This document shows positions 1 to 9,059 of a stretch of 64,000 nucleotides of DNA, in pieces. This DNA is from Actinomucor elegans. Lineage: Eukaryota; Mucoromycota; Mucoromycetes; Mucorales; Mucoraceae. Position numbers and translations under genes: made by a program. Under the pieces are notes generated by a model that was not told where the DNA came from, made no database searches, and saw only the letters and a program-made list of their open reading frames with translations. The stretch spans positions 434,001-498,000 of the forward strand of contig JAMSLZ010000016.1 of NCBI GenBank assembly GCA_026027325.1, in the 5' to 3' direction. Numbering within the stretch: the stretch's first letter is position 1; every line of letters starts with the position of its first letter.

Positions 1-489
1 AGTGATGATGAATCGATCTAGAAGCTTAATTGATTATGCGTGATTGCTTGATTGGTGAAACCTGTTTGTCGGGTCAATCAGTTACGCAGTTAGATAGCTT
101 TAATTGGGACATGTCGTATGTATAGCCTGTGAATATAAGCGTGTATACGACAATGGATTAAAGTTTTAATTTGAATGTAATTATAATTCTGAATAAATTT
201 TAACTTTTAAAATAAGAAGTAACCAACATTTTCTTTATGGATGTAGTGGACATAACTACTTTACATAGAATAGTAATAGAAGTGGCCTGAATAGTTAACT
301 TGTGTAATCGTGACTAGTTATATTTACTATATGTAACCACCACCCAGCCTATTAATAACAGAAGGCGGGCAGTGGTAGAATAAATCTCTCTCTTGTTTTC
401 TGTCTCGTTAATTAAACACGTACCTAACTAATTACGAACATCTCAGGAAACATCTCAATGGATAAAAAGGCAACATTGTATTTATGCCT
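1..489. other. Non-coding left edge
   Basis: AT-rich sequence with no open frame, RNA gene or repeat that I can support. It lies upstream of the truncated Tc1-like element. The left terminus expected for that element (a CAGTGACTCGC-type end) was not found here, so the element's 5' boundary cannot be placed. Confidence 0.5.
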
Positions 490-579
490 CATATATTGTG
501 TAAAATTATGTCAAAATAGTAAATATAAATGTTCCTCCGAGGCCCTGTCTGGTGCTGAAATAAACGATATTGTGTACGT

Positions 580-1407
580 TTGATTACTAAAGGCAGAATG
601 GATAACGCTGTTAAAGTCAAGAAACAGCTTCAAATTGATCATGGAATCCATGTTAGCGCTGATACTATTCGTAGAGCTCTCCGTAAGGAGGGTTTGGGGG
701 CTATTGAAAAGAAGAAGCCTATGCTAAGTGTAAAAAATGCCAGAAAAAGGCTCGCATGGTGTAAAGCTCATCGTTATTGGACAATTGATGACTGGAAACG
801 TGTGGTATGGTCAGATGAGACCAAAGTAAATCGCTTCAATTCGGATGGACGCACTTGGGCCTGGATTCGGGATGGTCAAACGTTGCAACCGCGACATATT
901 AATGCTACGGTAAAACATGGAGGAGGTAGGAGTATTATGCTTTGGAGTGCGATTACATACGCTGGTGTTGGATGGATGTGCAAAATTGAAGGCCACATGG
1001 ATAAAACACTATATAAGGAGATCTTAGAAGACGAACAGAGACAAACGATCGATTTTGCATGCGAAAATTTGGGTCTCCGGCGTGACCAAATCATATTCCA
1101 GCAGGACAACGACCCCAGACACACTTCAAATCTCGTAAAAGACTACCTTAAAGAACAGGAGTACCAAGTCATAGACTGGCCACCACAGTCACCAGACCTC
1201 AATCCTATCGAGAATATGTCGAGGTTATTGAAACTGCGCTTAAATGAGTATGAAGCACCTGCAAAAGGTATGAACGACCTGTTCGAAAGATCGAAGGAAG
1301 TTTGGTATGACATCATTAAGAAGGAGGAGTGCCAAAAGGTTATAGAAAGCATGCCAGAGCGTATTCAACAGTGTATCAAGGCAAAAGGTTACTGGACAAA
1401 GTATTAA
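580..1407 (+). CDS. Tc1/mariner transposase, N-terminally truncated (DD34E)
   Basis: This would encode the DDE/D integrase that cuts and pastes a Tc1-like transposon at TA sites. The visible 275 residues cover the end of the helix-turn-helix region (SADTIRRALRKEGLG) and the full catalytic core. The first Asp is in VVWSDETK, the second in IIFQQDNDPRHTS, and the Glu in SPDLNPIEN; 34 residues separate the last two, which defines DD34E. The first ATG-like start is not meaningful: the N-terminal paired/HTH domain seen in the second element (from 5016) is missing, and the reading frame is broken just upstream of 580. The core has an extra Arg in HGGGRS. Without its DNA-binding domain and left end the copy is probably immobile. 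It is a decayed gene with an open catalytic part. Confidence 0.8.
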   Translation: MITKGRMDNAVKVKKQLQIDHGIHVSADTIRRALRKEGLGAIEKKKPMLSVKNARKRLAWCKAHRYWTIDDWKRVVWSDETKVNRFNSDGRTWAWIRDGQTLQPRHINATVKHGGGRSIMLWSAITYAGVGWMCKIEGHMDKTLYKEILEDEQRQTIDFACENLGLRRDQIIFQQDNDPRHTSNLVKDYLKEQEYQVIDWPPQSPDLNPIENMSRLLKLRLNEYEAPAKGMNDLFERSKEVWYDIIKKEECQKVIESMPERIQQCIKAKGYWTKY

Positions 1408-1448
1408 ATGCCGTTTAAACACTGATATTTGTCATATTTGATATCCGT

Positions 1449-1659
1449 GCAAAACTGTTCAAATGATATTCTGATTTTCTGTGTCCGATTAAATTCCTTA
1501 AAATAACAATTTATTAATAAATTTTTTTTTGAATACATTCCTGACTCTTTTCTCTTTCGAATGATATTAATTATATGGTATGTTGATAATGAAGAACTTC
1601 AGGTTTGAACCCGATATTTAAAAAAGTATCAAACATTTGAACAGTTTTGCGAGTCACTG
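1449..1659 (+). repeat. Right terminal arm of truncated Tc1-like element
   Basis: A terminal arm of about 211 bp bounded by a 17-bp inverted repeat: GCAAAACTGTTCAAATG at 1449-1465 and its reverse complement at 1634-1650, followed by the terminus CGAGTCACTG. The same arm-within-arm organisation occurs, with different sequence, in the element at 4664-6298. Confidence 0.8.
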
Positions 1660-2297
1660 TATATCCCAATAAATATGACTAAAATAATACAATAAGGGGT
1701 TTCATTTATTATTTTTTTTATATATATGATTTTTTCAGCATATTCTATTGGTTATCTTAGATTAAAAAAATTGTATATATTTTCAAGAAAATTATACAAG
1801 AAAAAGTTGTACAATTTTTTGTATAATTTTTGTATAATTTTTTCAATACAATTGAATTTTGTATAAAACTTTGGATGTTGTGTTCTGTAGTGTAAGTATG
1901 GTTGTTTTACTTGTAAAGTTGCTATATACATAACTCCTCGTTAATATTTTCGAGGTAAGATAGATAAATGCTAAGTAACTATATGAATAAAGTAGTGAAA
2001 TTCACTATGAAATGTTGCATGTATATATTAAGAGGGATTGTTTAACCACTTACTAATTCTTTTAAAGGTTTAGATTACTGCTTAAAATAACTAGCCAAGA
2101 ATGCAAAAGATATATATATACATACTAATCCTTTTGGAATGCTACTACTAAGACATTGTTTCTTTCAAGAGTATAAATACGAGAAATACAAGCTAACTAG
2201 GTTATAGCTTAACTTAATTTAAAATAAAACCCCTAATCGACTCGATCTACCTTTTATAATTATTCTTTTTTTTACCACAAATATTTTTCATTATAAC

Positions 2298-3611
2298 ATG
2301 CCTAAAGTCAGTGAGCGCCAAAATATAATTGCTGTACTTCAAAACTCCATTTCACTTCATGAAAAGCGCCTAGAAATGATCAAACGTTTTTGGGTTAAAG
2401 AAGCGAATCCAATGGACAATGATATGTATTACAGTTATTTTTTGTTTTTGTTCAATATCAAGCAAAAGCTGGCATTTGTAGAAACAAACCGATACTTAAC
2501 AAACATTCGCAATCCCGTTCTTCGTCGTACTGGTGACTATATTACTGATATTCTTGGTATCAAAGATCCCAGAAGATTCCTTGTACATGCGCGTATGTCC
2601 CGTACAGCATTTGATGCATTGATCGAAAAAATCAAAGACCTTCCTCCATATAATCCGCCTGACCTAAGAAAGCCACAGACTGATATTAAGTTACAAGTTT
2701 TGTGTGTATTGTTACGATTAGGGACTTTTGGAAATAGTGCCTCTATTGCTCATATTGCATATAGATGTAATGTTTCCGAAGGAAGCATAATTGCTTTTAC
2801 AAGAAGATTCTTTGATGCTATCATGATGATTGAATCAGAGTATATCTTTTGGCCAAACGAACAGCAAAAGGCTATAATAATGAAGGCCAATGGAAAACGG
2901 CGAGGTTTTAACAAATGTATTGGATTTATGGATGGTACTCATTGTATTCTTGAATACAGATCCGCTATTAGAGGAGATGAATACTGTAATAGAAAGGGTA
3001 GGTATTCAATTCAGACTATGGCCATTTGTGATCATCAGAAAAAGTTCCGATACCTTGAAACAGGATACTTTGGAAGAAGACATGATACTAGAGTATACAG
3101 TTTGAGCCATTTTGGACGCAATCCTCAAGAATTCTTTAGAGATGGCCAAATGATACTTGCTGATTCGGCTTATCCTTTGTCGCATCATGTAATCACTCCA
3201 TTCAAGAAGGTCAATGGTACTCTCACAAAAAGAAATAGAAAGTTTAATTTCTTTCATTCAACTCTACGAGTGACTATCGAAAACTGTTTTGGTTTGTTCA
3301 AAATGAGATGGCAAAGCTTGAGAGGCCTGCGCATTTGTATCAAGGAGCAAAAAGATATCGTTGATATCGAAATGTGGATCCGAACGTGCGCTGTGCTTCA
3401 CAACTTTCTTTTAGATCAACCAACCGATGAATTTGTCAGAGAGGCTGAAACAACATGTAGTACATCAAGAAATGATGTTGAAAATCACGTTGATGATGAT
3501 ATCGTACCTTGCCATCCAACAAATATCTGCGCTTATTGGGCAAGAGAAGAACTAGTAGACAAGATTCTGGAGTTTAACAGTGAAGAAAATCCTACCATTA
3601 ATAATTATTAA
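2298..3611 (+). CDS. PIF/Harbinger transposase (DDE_Tnp_4 type), intact
   Basis: The 437-residue protein is the catalytic nuclease of a PIF/Harbinger transposon. Residues 90-180 form the N-terminal helical/HTH region (PRRFLVHARMSRTAFDALIE...). The DDE core is visible: Asp212 in GFMDGTH, Asp289 in LADSAYP, and Glu328 in TIENCFGLFKMRW. The stretch RKGRYSIQTMAICD and TGYFGRRHDTRVY between them is typical of the family. The frame opens with ATG and is uninterrupted; the stop overlaps an AATAAA-like signal (TAAATAAAA at 3609). The length is normal for fungal Harbinger transposases. In this superfamily, nuclear entry and DNA binding usually need the accessory SANT/Myb protein, whose gene in this copy is disrupted, so mobility would depend on a partner supplied in trans. 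Confidence 0.92.
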   Translation: MPKVSERQNIIAVLQNSISLHEKRLEMIKRFWVKEANPMDNDMYYSYFLFLFNIKQKLAFVETNRYLTNIRNPVLRRTGDYITDILGIKDPRRFLVHARMSRTAFDALIEKIKDLPPYNPPDLRKPQTDIKLQVLCVLLRLGTFGNSASIAHIAYRCNVSEGSIIAFTRRFFDAIMMIESEYIFWPNEQQKAIIMKANGKRRGFNKCIGFMDGTHCILEYRSAIRGDEYCNRKGRYSIQTMAICDHQKKFRYLETGYFGRRHDTRVYSLSHFGRNPQEFFRDGQMILADSAYPLSHHVITPFKKVNGTLTKRNRKFNFFHSTLRVTIENCFGLFKMRWQSLRGLRICIKEQKDIVDIEMWIRTCAVLHNFLLDQPTDEFVREAETTCSTSRNDVENHVDDDIVPCHPTNICAYWAREELVDKILEFNSEENPTINNY

Positions 3612-4663
3612 ATAAAAACTCTACCAGGTGCATTATTATTAAAGAACGTTTTATTAGAAGTGAGATATAAACTAGAGAGCTGTGGTAACTATATAAGCAT
3701 TCCTATTAACATATGAATGATATCGTATTGACAAGTTAACTATACATTGTATAATGATAATTATCTTTACCCTATGGTCTCTTATCTATTATTGTGACGT
3801 ATCAATAATAAAAATATCAATACTAAATAAAGCTGGGAATAATTAAATAGAATAGAAATTGAAAAGAATAGAAAACAAATATAAGATGCCGAATTAGGGG
3901 CATCTAGAGAATGTTACTCTATTTTTTTGAATAAACATCATCCATAAAGGGCTTTGAAGATATTTAATATTCTTAATAATTGTTATTTACACTAGCTATT
4001 GGTTTAATTTACGGAAAAGATCTCTACCAGCGGAAATGATATCACTTGCTTCTTCGATTGAGAGCTTCTCCTTCGTAACCAACTGTATAAAAAGCGCCAT
4101 GTCTTCCTGTTCCCTACGTTCTGAAGCTGCTCTATCTTCGCGCTCTTTAGTATAAGCTGCTTGCTCCTTCTCAAATTCAAGTTTTTCTTTCATCAAGGCA
4201 AGAAAATCTTGATCGGATTGGGTCAGATGCTCTTGAACGCTCTTGCTGGTAGCCTTTTGCTTTCCTTTATCACGCTTAACCTTTTTAGGAGGAGTAGAAC
4301 CAAAAGGCAGGCTCTCTTCGTTTTCTCGGCTACGAATTAAAGAATTCACAACAGAACTAGTATTAGTGCTAGATGAACCTTCTTCTTCGAAAGGAGGCAA
4401 GTTCATACCAACCAATGATGAGTTTGTGTCATTGCTTAAATCATCAAGGTAAACCAAAGGCAAAGTATCGTTACTATTATCTTCATCAGCAATCGAAACA
4501 TCACTATCTTTACCAGTAGAGTACAGATCAAGATCATGCGCAGTGCTTTTTCCGCCAACTTCAAGCGCTCTACTAGCATGATGACGCTGATGATCGAAGT
4601 TGGCCCTTCCAGTATTTCTAGTAAACGGTTGTTCTTTGTTGTTATGGGTAGAGGCAACAGATA

Positions 4664-4874
4664 CAGTGACTTACAATACTGTCCGCATGTTTTGCAATTT
4701 TAGCTTCACATTATCATTACTCGCTCGATAATGGCTGCAAAAATATAAAAATAATATCATTTGAAAGCCCAACAAAATCATTACAATTAATTGAAACCTC
4801 AAATCATATGACTTTCCTAATATAGAGTATTAATCGTTTAAAAAAGGAACATCATGCGGACAGTATTGTGAGTC
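4664..4874 (+). repeat. Left terminal arm of nested Tc1-like element
   Basis: Terminal inverted repeat matching 6090-6298 in reverse complement. The outer end contains ACAATACTGTCCGCATG (4673-4689) and the inner end contains its reverse complement (4853-4869), so the arm alone has short inverted-repeat ends like a miniature element. Confidence 0.9.
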
Positions 4875-5015
4875 AATTTTTAGATGCGAAATTCAACCCA
4901 TAAGTTGAACATGATGGAAATTGACTCAAAAACAAAGTTATCTTTCATCGCGCATACTCTCATTAATTCATTAAATCACAATCTTATTATACATTCTTAA
5001 TTTATTTCATAAGTG

Positions 5016-6051
5016 ATGAGACCCATATCTGAAGACACACGACAAAATATCATTGGCGACCTCCAAGCAGGCTATTCCATTCGCCAGGTTGCCTATCGCA
5101 CCAATGTTGGGCGCACGACAGTCAATAAAGTCGCCGCGGAACACTTACCTAATCGAAAGAAGCCAAAAGGAGGTAAACCTTTAAAGCTTAAAGAAGCGGA
5201 TAAAAGATATTGCGTGCGACAGATTACAAGAGGAGGCCAGGGAAACGCAATAAGTGTTCAAAAACAATTGTCATTTGACTTTGGTTTATCTGTTTCACCG
5301 CAGACCGTGCGTAGGGCACTCAAGGCCGAAGGCTTAGGATCTATGGAAAAGGAAACGAAGCCAAACCTCAATGCCAAAAACATACGTGAGCGATTAGCTT
5401 GGGCAAAAAAGTATGAGGACTATACGATAGCCGATTGGAGAAGGGTTATTTGGTCTGATGAGACTAAGATAAACCGCTTCTGCTCTGATGGTCGTACTTG
5501 GGCTTGGATTCGAGACAACGAGCCACTACAAGATCGCCACATAAAGCAAACAAAAAAGCATGGTGGAGGAAGCACATCATGATTTGGAGTTGCATATCTT
5601 GCATTGTGGAGTTGGATGGATGTGTAAGATCGATTCCATAATGGACAAGGAGCTTTATGGGACGATTCTGCGTGACGAACTGAGGAAAACGGTAAAGTTG
5701 GTCTGCCAAGAAACAGGATTAAGAACCAATCAGATCATCTTTCAACAGGATAACGACCCAAAACATACTTCTGGTACGGTCAAAGACTACCTCAAAAAAC
5801 AAAAATTCGTAGTAATGGACTGGCCATCTCAATCTCCTGATCTTAATCCAATCGAGCATATGTGGGCCTTAGTCAAAAGACGACTAAATGACTATGATAC
5901 TCCGCCTTCTGGCATGCAAGAGCTTTTTGAACGTGTTACAGACGTATGGTACCACAAAATTACCAAAGAAGAATGTTTGAATGTTATTGACAGTATGCCT
6001 TTACGCTATGAAGCTGTCATCAAAGCGAAAGGCCGCTGGACCGATTATTAA
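5016..6051 (+). pseudogene. Tc1/mariner transposase gene with two frameshifts
   Basis: It encodes a Tc1-type transposase. ATG at 5016 opens an N-terminal HTH (DTRQNIIGDLQAGYSIRQVA, TNVGRTTVNKV) followed by a second HTH-like unit (SVSPQTVRRALKAEGLG), then the catalytic core: first Asp in VIWSDETK, second in IIFQQDNDPKHTS, Glu in SPDLNPIEHMW. The frame is lost near 5574, where HGGGS should run into IMIWS in another frame, and shifts again between about 5590 and 5610, after which VGWMCKID continues in the third frame to the stop at 6051. The two shifts look like small insertions of about 2 bp each. The rest of the protein, including the C-terminal MWALVKRRL region, is well preserved, so inactivation is probably recent. 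The first 189 residues could still be made as a DNA-binding fragment. Confidence 0.85.
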
Positions 6052-6089
6052 AGCAGATTTATCAATAAACAAATTTTGTGAACCCCTGC

Positions 6090-6298
6090 TCACAATACTG
6101 TCCGCATGATGTTCCTTTTTTTAAACGATTAATACTCTATATTAGGAAAGTCATATGATCTGAGATTTCAACCTATTGTAGTGATTTTATTGGGCTTTCA
6201 AATAATATTATTTTTACATTTTTGCAGCCATTATCGAGTGAGTAATGATAATGTGAAGTTAAAATTGCAAAACATGCGGACAGTATTGTAAGTCACTG
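6090..6298 (-). repeat. Right terminal arm of nested Tc1-like element
   Basis: Reverse-complement partner of 4664-4874, with the same internal inverted-repeat boundaries (ACAATACTGTCCGCATG at 6092-6108 and its reverse complement near 6273-6289). It ends in GTAAGTCACTG, followed by the duplicated TA. Confidence 0.9.
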
Positions 6299-7043
6299 TA
6301 TTTCATCCGTTTTCGAATCACCCTTGAACTTATAAAGTTTTTCAAAGCCGTGGCATATCCGTTGTAATTGTTGCTCTTTAGTTTCGCCTTCCAAATCACC
6401 AAATCCTGTTTGCCTGTATTTCAATTTATGAGCGGCAGCATAGTTCTTCATAATCGAATATATCTTTGTGCGAATATCGAACTTGTTTCTTGAGCGAACA
6501 CCCTTAGACTGGAAATATAGTAAAGCTCTATCAATGACATCGGATTTCCTTCTTCCTTCTGTAGCAGAGCCAATAAGTTTCTTACGGTTGTTAGCCCCAG
6601 TCTCAGTCTTCTGGTCCCAGATGGCGAGTTCTCTACCCCCATCTTGAAGCAGAAACTCCAGAAGACGATCATAGGAACTTAGATTGTCTTCACTTTCTTC
6701 ATCAACTGAATACCAACGGCAATAGGTCTTCTTAGGTGGCATATTAATATAAAAGAATGAAAGGTAAAAACTTAAGTTATTATCCAGTTAGTTTTTACCA
6801 CTTGCATTTATACTTTCAAAAGAAACCATTCTCTAATACTAGCATTCTGAATGGCTTAAAATATGGCTCAATATATGTGCCTTGCATTATATTTGTCAAT
6901 TGATTCAACTGGATTCCAGTCTCTAATGAAATTGACAGATATGGAGGGGACTCATTTATAAAAAGTATACTTTAAGTATGATTGGCTTTTATTTTAACTA
7001 CCGACATTTTATATATATAAAAAAAATAATAAATGAAACCACC

Positions 7044-7680
7044 TAATGTCAATATGCTTCACTAAATGCCAACAGTCCGATTAAAACCCAACGCCGTACA
7101 ACACAATCAGAATACATTAGATGCATACGCTTACAGAAATATGATATTATATGCTTTCAAGAAACTCGCGCCTCAACGAACACGCATATTGCCTCTCTCA
7201 ACATTCATTTCCAACCACAAGAGTCCTTCTGGACCGAACATGTGGGTATCATATCATTTTCACGTTCCTTTCATATCACAGTTGCAGTAAAATTAAAATA
7301 TAAAAGCAGGTAGTAAGTCGATTATAACTTGGTTATAGTTTATTCCACTTAAATGTGATTAATTATTTCTAACTAGTTTTTCTAGCTTGTATTTATACTC
7401 GTTGAATTGTGACTGAAGGTTATTTACTTGTGTTCATATAAAAAGTATAAGAAGGACGTATCTCTGTTTAAGGACTGTATCGCTGTATAAGGTAATCAAT
7501 GATGCTTTAGTATGTATGTGCTACAGCTAGGGCGCACAGGCCTCTAGTCTGTCTGTACTTCAATTATGTGGCTATTTCACCACACAGATTACTATGAGTA
7601 CTTGATTTCACTAAAAGATGGAATAGAACCAGATAGAAGAATCAATATTCAATCTTTGGGTGATATCTCTTAAATAGATA
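7044..7680. other. Spacer between Harbinger element and helicase remnant
   Basis: It begins with the TAA target duplication. A 74-codon ATG frame at 7066-7290 has no recognisable domain and is not called. The rest is AT-rich with many stops and no other feature that I can support. Confidence 0.4.
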
Positions 7681-7689
7681 GAGGCATTA

Positions 7690-9050
7690 CAACATCCAAG
7701 CGCGAACTTATAATGATGCTGTCAAGCGTAAAAAGGTGGCCAAAGAGCTGTCTATTATGGTTTGATCAATAAAATGAAAGTAAACTCGGTGGCTTTTGTA
7801 TCAGGTACTGCACGAACAGGAAAGTCTTACTTTTTACGAATGCTAGAAAGGTATTACAGGATTAATGGTAATAAGGTAATAAGGTAATAAGGTAATAAGC
7901 AATAGAAGCTAGTTACAAGGCGTTATATGTTTAACCCTTTTAGTGTAGGTTTCTAAACTAGTCTCAACAGGTGCACAGCTTACAATATTTCAGGCCAAAC
8001 TCTCCATCGCTTTTTTGGAATGGCAAATCTATCAACGGTTCCAAATCACAACACCTTAAATCAATATGTAAAGTTATATCCAAATATGATTCTATTTATT
8101 GACGAATATTCTATGATAAAGCGCAGAACTAGTGCAAATAATTAATGATACTCTAATCAAAACTACACAACGTGTTACGTTGATGGGAGAAATAAAAACA
8201 ATATTCTCTGGAGACATTGCTCAGCTATTTCCTGTCAAGAAGACTAACGAAAGGTCAATTTGGCAATAAGGCATGCATGACTGTATGAACAGATACAACC
8301 TCAATACACATATTCGGCAACAGGATGAAGAATTTGTAAACATTCTGAATAAAGTGAGAGTTTAAGATTTTGATCAATCCGTCATAGAATTCATTAATAG
8401 AAGAACTATTCCAAAATCTCAATTTCCTCCATGCTGTTTAAGGCTCTATACTACTAGAGAAAGGGTAGAAACTGCAAATGAAACCGACTTCATTGCATTT
8501 CTAGGCGATGCTCAAGAAATTAAAGCTCATGAATATTATGTTGGTTCTAAAGGAACTGCCCTTCATGCTTTGAACGAAACGCGGTTATTGGAAATACTAC
8601 TACAATTGAAAGAGAACATGCCTGTGATATTAATCCAAAACTTGAATGTAAATCTAGGTTGGGTAAATGGTACTTTGGATACTGTTGAATTTGTCGAGGA
8701 GGAAAACATTTGTTTGAAAAGAACGATTAGGAATGAGTGATAATCCAAAAGAAGTGATATATTGGGTTCAAAGAATTACTCGTCAAGTCCCTGGCACAAG
8801 TTATACAATATCGTAATTTCCGATCGTCCCTGCCTTTGCTAGTACCATTCATAAAGCTCAAAGCGTTACTATTGATTGTGTTGGTATACATTTGGATAAT
8901 ATGCTAACCCATGGCCGGTTGTATATTGCAATGTCTCATGTAAGAAAGGTTGAAGATCTGTTTTTCTTTGGAGCTGAAACTCCTTTATCAACTAAAAGAA
9001 TGTATGGCTGTGATGTTGATGCTGTAGAAATAATTATAAAAAAAAAATAC
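7690..9050 (+). pseudogene. PIF1/Helitron-type DNA helicase, decayed
   Basis: Fragments of an SF1B helicase appear in collinear order on the plus strand. They are a Walker A-like VAFVSGTARTGKSYFL (7787-7835), the GQTLHRFFGM-like motif (about 7990-8020), a Walker B-like LFIDEYSMI (about 8093-8120), FSGDIAQLFPV (about 8199-8235), LGWVNGTLDTVEFVEEENIC (about 8653-8712), and the C-terminal PAFASTIHKAQSVTIDCVGI followed by GRLYIAMSHVRKVEDLFFF (about 8830-8970). Several in-frame stops (for example near 8362) and frame changes separate them, and an 8-bp tandem duplication interrupts the frame near 7867. PIF1-like proteins of this size are often the helicase half of Helitrons. No Rep/HUH nuclease motif or Helitron terminus was seen, so the call could equally be a decayed PIF1 paralogue. 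Confidence 0.8.
7867..7898 (+). repeat. Short tandem repeat, GGTAATAA x4
   Basis: Four consecutive copies of an 8-bp unit inside the decayed helicase gene, just downstream of the Walker A region. Because 8 is not a multiple of 3, copy-number changes shift the frame. Confidence 0.9.
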
Positions 9051-9059
9051 GTACTAAAT

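Larger units (their letters stand above)
490..1659 (+). mobile_element. Tc1/mariner-type element, 5'-truncated
   Basis: A DNA transposon remnant holding a transposase frame and one complete right arm. The right end reads ...GCGAGTCACTG followed by TA (1660-1661), matching the terminus logic of the second Tc1-like element in this window (...TAAGTCACTG-TA). No left terminus is found. The coding part reads back in another frame for a few codons before 580 (around 560-579, including an NKRYCVR-like string that parallels DKRYCVR of the second element), showing a small indel and loss of the N-terminal DNA-binding region. The start given is approximate. It belongs to a different lineage from the second element: the transposases are clearly related but far from identical. 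Confidence 0.75.
4664..6298 (+). mobile_element. Tc1/mariner-type element with long inverted arms, nested
   Basis: A 1,635-bp element starting CAGTGACTTACAATACTG and ending with the reverse complement, flanked by TA at 4662-4663 and 6299-6300. The terminal arms are about 206-211 bp (4664-4874 and 6090-6298) and differ at roughly a dozen positions by eye. One transposase gene lies between them but carries frameshifts. It sits inside the Harbinger accessory gene, so it inserted after the Harbinger element. The transposase is too damaged to be functional, so the copy was presumably mobilised by a transposase made elsewhere, or decayed after insertion. Confidence 0.92.
3996..6742 (-). pseudogene. 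Harbinger accessory SANT/Myb-like gene, split by a Tc1 insertion
   Basis: This gene runs on the minus strand from ATG at 6742 to a stop at 3996 and is interrupted by the Tc1-like element at 4664-6298. Removing the element and one TA copy joins 6742-6299 to 4661-3996 in the same frame with no intervening stop, giving a protein of about 369 residues. The N-terminal 150 residues (WYSVDEESED, GRELAIWDQKTETGANN, RNKFDIRTKIYSIMKNY, KYRQTGFGD) resemble the SANT/Myb-like DNA-binding module of PIF/Harbinger second ORFs. The C-terminal part is acidic, then basic (PPKKVKRDKGKQK, a possible nuclear localisation signal), ending in a predicted coiled coil (LEFEKEQAAYTKERED). As it stands, the N-terminal piece stops two codons into the insertion. 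Confidence 0.85.
1696..7043 (+). mobile_element. PIF/Harbinger transposon carrying a nested Tc1 insertion
   Basis: A class II element bounded by inverted termini: 1696 onward (GGGGTTTCATTTATTATT...) matches the reverse complement of the sequence ending at 7043 (GGTGGTTTCATTTATTATT...), with about 28 bp identical after a one-base difference at the extreme end. A TAA target-site duplication flanks it (1693-1695 and 7044-7046); the 3-bp TWA duplication is the PIF/Harbinger signature. It encodes the two proteins expected of the superfamily in convergent orientation: a DDE transposase (2298-3611, plus) and a SANT/Myb-like accessory protein (6742-3996, minus). A 1,635-bp Tc1-like element is inserted in the second gene; without it and its duplicated TA, the Harbinger element is about 3.7 kb. 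Near-identical termini suggest a fairly recent insertion. Confidence 0.88.

Noticed and set aside
1595..1625. GGTTTGAACCC-like tRNA B-box string in the Tc1 right arm
   Set aside because: It lies inside a transposon arm with no other tRNA features.
7066..7290. 74-codon ATG frame after the Harbinger element
   Set aside because: No domain, no promoter signal, and length expected by chance in this composition.
7867..7898. Tandem repeats considered as a CRISPR-like array
   Set aside because: Units are contiguous 8-mers without spacers, in a eukaryotic genome; a simple short tandem repeat.
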